A DNA stretch of 7,554 nucleotides from Candidatus Melainabacteria bacterium GWA2_34_9 (GTDB taxonomy: Bacteria > Cyanobacteriota > Vampirovibrionia > Gastranaerophilales > UBA9971): assembly GCA_001784535.1 (NCBI GenBank), contig MFRJ01000031.1, forward strand, positions 1 to 7,554. Direction: 5' to 3'. The notes under the pieces were generated by a model, which worked only from the letters and a program-made list of their open reading frames with translations, made no database searches and was not told the origin of the DNA. Shown in pieces: positions 5,142 through 7,554 of the stretch; position 1 is the first letter of the stretch; every line of letters begins with the position of its first letter. The translations under genes and the position numbers were made by a program.

Positions 5142-5411
5142 ATGGAAAAATCAGAACCGGAAAACCTTTCAGAAATATTTAAGGCTCTTGCTCATCCCAT
5201 AAGGGTTCAAATTGTAATGGGCTTGATGAAAAAGCACGAATGTAATGTCTCAAAAATGGTTGAAGGACTTGGTGTCCCTCAGCCTACTGTTTCCCAGCAC
5301 TTAAATATTCTTAAAGCCCACGGGATCATTGAAGGCTTCCGAAATGGCAACCAGATTTGCTATAAAGTTACTAACGAACAGGTAAAAAAATTATTTAAAT
5401 CGCTTGATTAA
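5142..5411 (+). CDS. ArsR/SmtB-family winged-helix repressor, probable sulfur or redox sensor
   Basis: An 89-aa DNA-binding repressor expected to bind as a dimer to the palindrome just upstream and to release it on sensing its signal. It shows the ArsR core: FKALAHPIRVQIVMGL (13-28), the recognition helix-turn-helix GVPQPTVSQHLNILKAHGII (44-63) and the beta-wing GFRNGNQICYKV (65-76). The two cysteines are C34 (HECNVSKM), at the place of the ArsR/BigR sensing cysteine, and C73 in the wing. The metal-site clusters of ArsR (CVC) and CadC/SmtB are missing, so metal sensing is unlikely. The product is short for the family, with no extended last helix, so the second cysteine of BigR/SqrR-type sensors is absent. 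GAGG (5133-5136) lies 5 nt before the ATG. Its downstream neighbours are persulfide-handling genes, which favours a reactive-sulfur signal by inference. Confidence 0.93.
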   Translation: MEKSEPENLSEIFKALAHPIRVQIVMGLMKKHECNVSKMVEGLGVPQPTVSQHLNILKAHGIIEGFRNGNQICYKVTNEQVKKLFKSLD

Positions 5412-5443
5412 AAACTTATTGAAAAATATAGGAAAATATTATT

Positions 5444-5623
5444 ATGTTAAAAGTAAATCCCTCAAAATGCCCTCAAGACCACAAATGCCCTGCAATCAAA
5501 GTATGCCCTGTCGGTGCAATATCACAGGAAGATTTTAATTTACCGGTTATCGACAACGAAAAATGCATAGAATGCTTAAAATGCACTAATTTTTGTCCTA
5601 AAAAAGCAATAGAAAACTTATAA
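5444..5623 (+). CDS. Small two-cluster ferredoxin-type 4Fe-4S protein
   Basis: A 59-aa electron-transfer protein too short for ordinary ORF cut-offs. The C-terminal motif is canonical: C41-x2-C44-x2-C47-x3-C51-P. The N-terminal motif is altered: C9-x2-D12-x2-C15-x5-C21-P, so only seven cysteines are present and an aspartate stands at the second ligand position. By ferredoxin convention one cluster has four Cys (C41, C44, C47, C21), while the other has C9, C15 and C51 with D12 or H13 as a possible fourth ligand, or is a 3Fe-4S cluster. AGGAAA (5430-5435) lies about 8 nt before the ATG. The gene is 32 nt after arsR and 15 nt before the reductase, clearly in one operon. It probably passes electrons to or from the flavoenzyme encoded next; the partner is inferred. 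Confidence 0.9.
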   Translation: MLKVNPSKCPQDHKCPAIKVCPVGAISQEDFNLPVIDNEKCIECLKCTNFCPKKAIENL

Positions 5624-5638
5624 TACGGGAGAATAAAG

Positions 5639-7554
5639 ATGAAAATAGTAATAGTAGGCGGAGTTGCAGGCGGTGCAAGCACTGCCGCAAGATTAAGAAG
5701 ACTTGATGAAAACGCTGAAATCATAATTTTTGAAAAAGGAAAACATATTTCCTTTGCCAACTGCGGAATTCCTTACTACTGCGGAGATGTAATCAAAAAT
5801 AGGGAAAAACTTCTTCTGTTAACACCTGCGCAACTTGACGCTATGTTTAATATTGAAGCCAGAGTTGAGGCGGAAGTTATTAAAATTAACAGGGAAAAGA
5901 AAACCATAACTGTTCTCGATAAAAAATCCGACATTGAATATGAAGAAACATACGATAAACTGGTGCTTTCCCCAGGGGCTTCTCCTGTCAGACCTAACAT
6001 CCCGGGCATTAACGATGAAAGAATATTCACCGTAAGAAATGTTCCTGATGCTGATGCAATAAAGAGTTATATAAAAAGAAACAAAGTAAAGACTGCTTTA
6101 GTTGTAGGCGGAGGTTTTATCGGACTGGAAATGGTTGAAAACCTCAAACATCTAGGATTAAAAACCAGTCTTGTAGAAGGCGCCACTCAGGTTTTAGCGC
6201 CTGTTGACAGCGAAATAGCAGCACAAATTCATAATCATTTGAGAGACAAAGATGTTGATTTATACATATTTGACGGGGTTAAATCATTTGAAACTGACAA
6301 AGATTTGGTTGTTAACCTGTACAGCGGAAAACAAATTAAAACAGATCTTGTAATTCTTGCAATAGGCGTCAAACCTGAATCAAAATTTGCTAAAGAAGCA
6401 GGACTTAAGATAGGAGAAACAGGCGGAATTATTATAAATGAATACTTACAGACCTCTGACGAAAATATATGGGCTGTCGGTGATGTGATTGAGGTTAAAG
6501 ATTTAATTACAGGACAAAATGCATTGATTCCTCTTGCCGGTCCTGCAAATAAACAAGGACGCATTGCCGCGGAAAACATCTGCGGAATGAATTCAAAATA
6601 CGAGGCAACGCAGGGAACTTCTATTCTGAAAATATTTGATATAACTGTCGCAACAACAGGAAGCAACGAAAAACAGCTTACTAAAAATAATATCCCATAT
6701 CTAAAATCCTATACGCCGGCTTTTTCTCACGCTGAATATTATCCGGAAGCTTTTCCTCTTATGATAAAAACCCTTTTCTCTCCCGAAAACGGCAAAATAC
6801 TTGGAGCGCAGATTATAGGACTTGACGGAGTAGACAAAAGAATAGACGTAATTGCAACAGCGGTCAAATTTGAAAAAACAGTTGCAGACCTGGCAAAACT
6901 TGAACTTTCTTATGCCCCGCCTTTTGGCTCGGCAAAAGATCCTGTAAATCTCGCGGGAATGATTGCTCTTAATATTCTTGAAGGTAAAGTTAAACCTGTT
7001 CACTGGGATAATATTGAAAAACTTAACGATGAAACTTTCATTCTCGATGTTAGAGCAAAAGGTGAGCAGCTTTCAGGAAGACTTCCTCACAGCTATAATA
7101 TTCCTCTTGAAGAGCTGCGAACCAGATTAAATGAACTTCCTACAGATAAAAAAATAATTATTTATTGCAATAAAGGCAAAAAATCATATTTTGCTGCAAG
7201 AATCCTTATGCAACAAGGCTTTGAAAACACCTACAGCCTTGTTGGCGGATATAATATTTATAAACAGGTTCTTGAAGACAAAAAGTCAACTTTAGCAGGA
7301 AATGCAAATGTAGCCGATTTTAACTCAATTCCTTTTGACGAAGAGTCTTCCATCGAGATTGACGCCTGCGGAATGCAGTGCCCCGGTCCGATAATAAAGC
7401 TGACTCAATCTTTAAAAGATCTTAATAACGGCGAAATTCTTAAAATCAAAACGACTGATCCCGGTTTCAAGAAAGATATTCAGGCTTGGTGCAGCAGCAC
7501 AGGCAATACACTTCTTGAAATAACCGATGAAAACAAGATAATAAGAGCTTCTGT
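5639..7554 (+). CDS. CoA-disulfide/persulfide reductase-rhodanese-TusA fusion (partial, C-terminus beyond window)
   Basis: A flavoenzyme of the CoADR/NAD(P)H-dependent persulfide reductase group with sulfur-transfer modules attached; 638 residues are visible. FAD-binding Rossmann GGVAGG (7-12); active-site SFANCGIP (38-45) with catalytic C42 and an extra C48; NAD(P)H-binding GGGFIG (157-162); FAD-binding WAVGD (278-282); dimerisation domain (about 328-445) with YYP (367-369) and SYAPPFGSAKDPVN (424-437). A rhodanese domain (about 453-548) has C510 in CNKGKKS, and a TusA domain (from about 571) has C577 and CPGP (581-584). Expected role: reduce CoA-persulfide, polysulfide or CoA disulfide with NAD(P)H and relay sulfane sulfur through C510 and C581, in the cytoplasm. 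GGGAG (5627-5631) is 7 nt before the ATG. Related fusions often continue into a DsrE-like domain, so more protein is expected past the edge. Substrate preference is not decided by sequence. Confidence 0.95.
   Translation, partial: MKIVIVGGVAGGASTAARLRRLDENAEIIIFEKGKHISFANCGIPYYCGDVIKNREKLLLLTPAQLDAMFNIEARVEAEVIKINREKKTITVLDKKSDIEYEETYDKLVLSPGASPVRPNIPGINDERIFTVRNVPDADAIKSYIKRNKVKTALVVGGGFIGLEMVENLKHLGLKTSLVEGATQVLAPVDSEIAAQIHNHLRDKDVDLYIFDGVKSFETDKDLVVNLYSGKQIKTDLVILAIGVKPESKFAKEAGLKIGETGGIIINEYLQTSDENIWAVGDVIEVKDLITGQNALIPLAGPANKQGRIAAENICGMNSKYEATQGTSILKIFDITVATTGSNEKQLTKNNIPYLKSYTPAFSHAEYYPEAFPLMIKTLFSPENGKILGAQIIGLDGVDKRIDVIATAVKFEKTVADLAKLELSYAPPFGSAKDPVNLAGMIALNILEGKVKPVHWDNIEKLNDETFILDVRAKGEQLSGRLPHSYNIPLEELRTRLNELPTDKKIIIYCNKGKKSYFAARILMQQGFENTYSLVGGYNIYKQVLEDKKSTLAGNANVADFNSIPFDEESSIEIDACGMQCPGPIIKLTQSLKDLNNGEILKIKTTDPGFKKDIQAWCSSTGNTLLEITDENKIIRAS

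Noticed and set aside
5473..7003. Several minus-strand open frames (5473-5760, 5776-6030, 6235-6666, 6701-7003)
   Set aside because: They are antisense to the ferredoxin and reductase-rhodanese-TusA genes, whose motifs are intact in the plus frame throughout.

Overview
This is an AT-rich bacterial window that uses the standard bacterial genetic code. It looks like a low-GC anaerobe: there is a ferredoxin/flavoprotein sulfur operon, an RsgA of the 'LGWN..FF' subtype, and many small lineage-type proteins. A gut Gastranaerophilales (Melainabacteria-like) or Firmicutes-type host would fit, but no marker here settles the taxonomy, so this is a weak inference.

Layout. (1) Positions 1-872, minus strand: a membrane diguanylate cyclase cut by the left edge, missing from simple ATG-based ORF calls because it starts with TTG. 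(2) Positions 1048-1740: two convergent genes, a CxxCxxCC (YkgJ-type) metal-binding protein on the plus strand and a roughly 52-aa hypothetical protein on the minus strand, sharing a two-way hairpin terminator at 1511-1542. (3) Positions 1741-2194: a very AT-rich non-coding stretch with a perfect 14-bp AT inverted repeat, a T8A8 tract and an orphan consensus Shine-Dalgarno sequence. (4) Positions 2195-2548: a small glycine-zipper membrane-hairpin protein, ended by a strong terminator at 2566-2595. (5) Positions 2609-4863, minus strand: the ribosome-assembly GTPase rsgA followed by a degenerate class-III aminotransferase-like gene that appears to have its own promoter and possibly a leaderless start. 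(6) Positions 5142-7554, plus strand: an ArsR repressor, a small two-cluster ferredoxin and a multidomain CoA-disulfide/persulfide reductase-rhodanese-TusA fusion that runs off the right edge.

How the genes work together. The clearest unit is the arsR-ferredoxin-reductase operon. It has a sigma70-like promoter (TTGACA-16-TATCAT) followed directly by a perfect 12-2-12 palindrome, the expected ArsR operator. The flavoenzyme carries a CoADR-type active-site cysteine (C42), a rhodanese cysteine (C510) and a TusA CPGP cysteine (C581). Together these suggest a single chain that takes sulfane sulfur from a persulfide, relays it between cysteines and spends NAD(P)H; the adjacent ferredoxin suggests a further electron-transfer link. 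The ArsR is therefore probably a reactive-sulfur or redox sensor. Copies of its half-site lie over the divergent rsgA promoter, raising the possibility of shared control. No mobile element, CRISPR array, tRNA or rRNA gene was seen.
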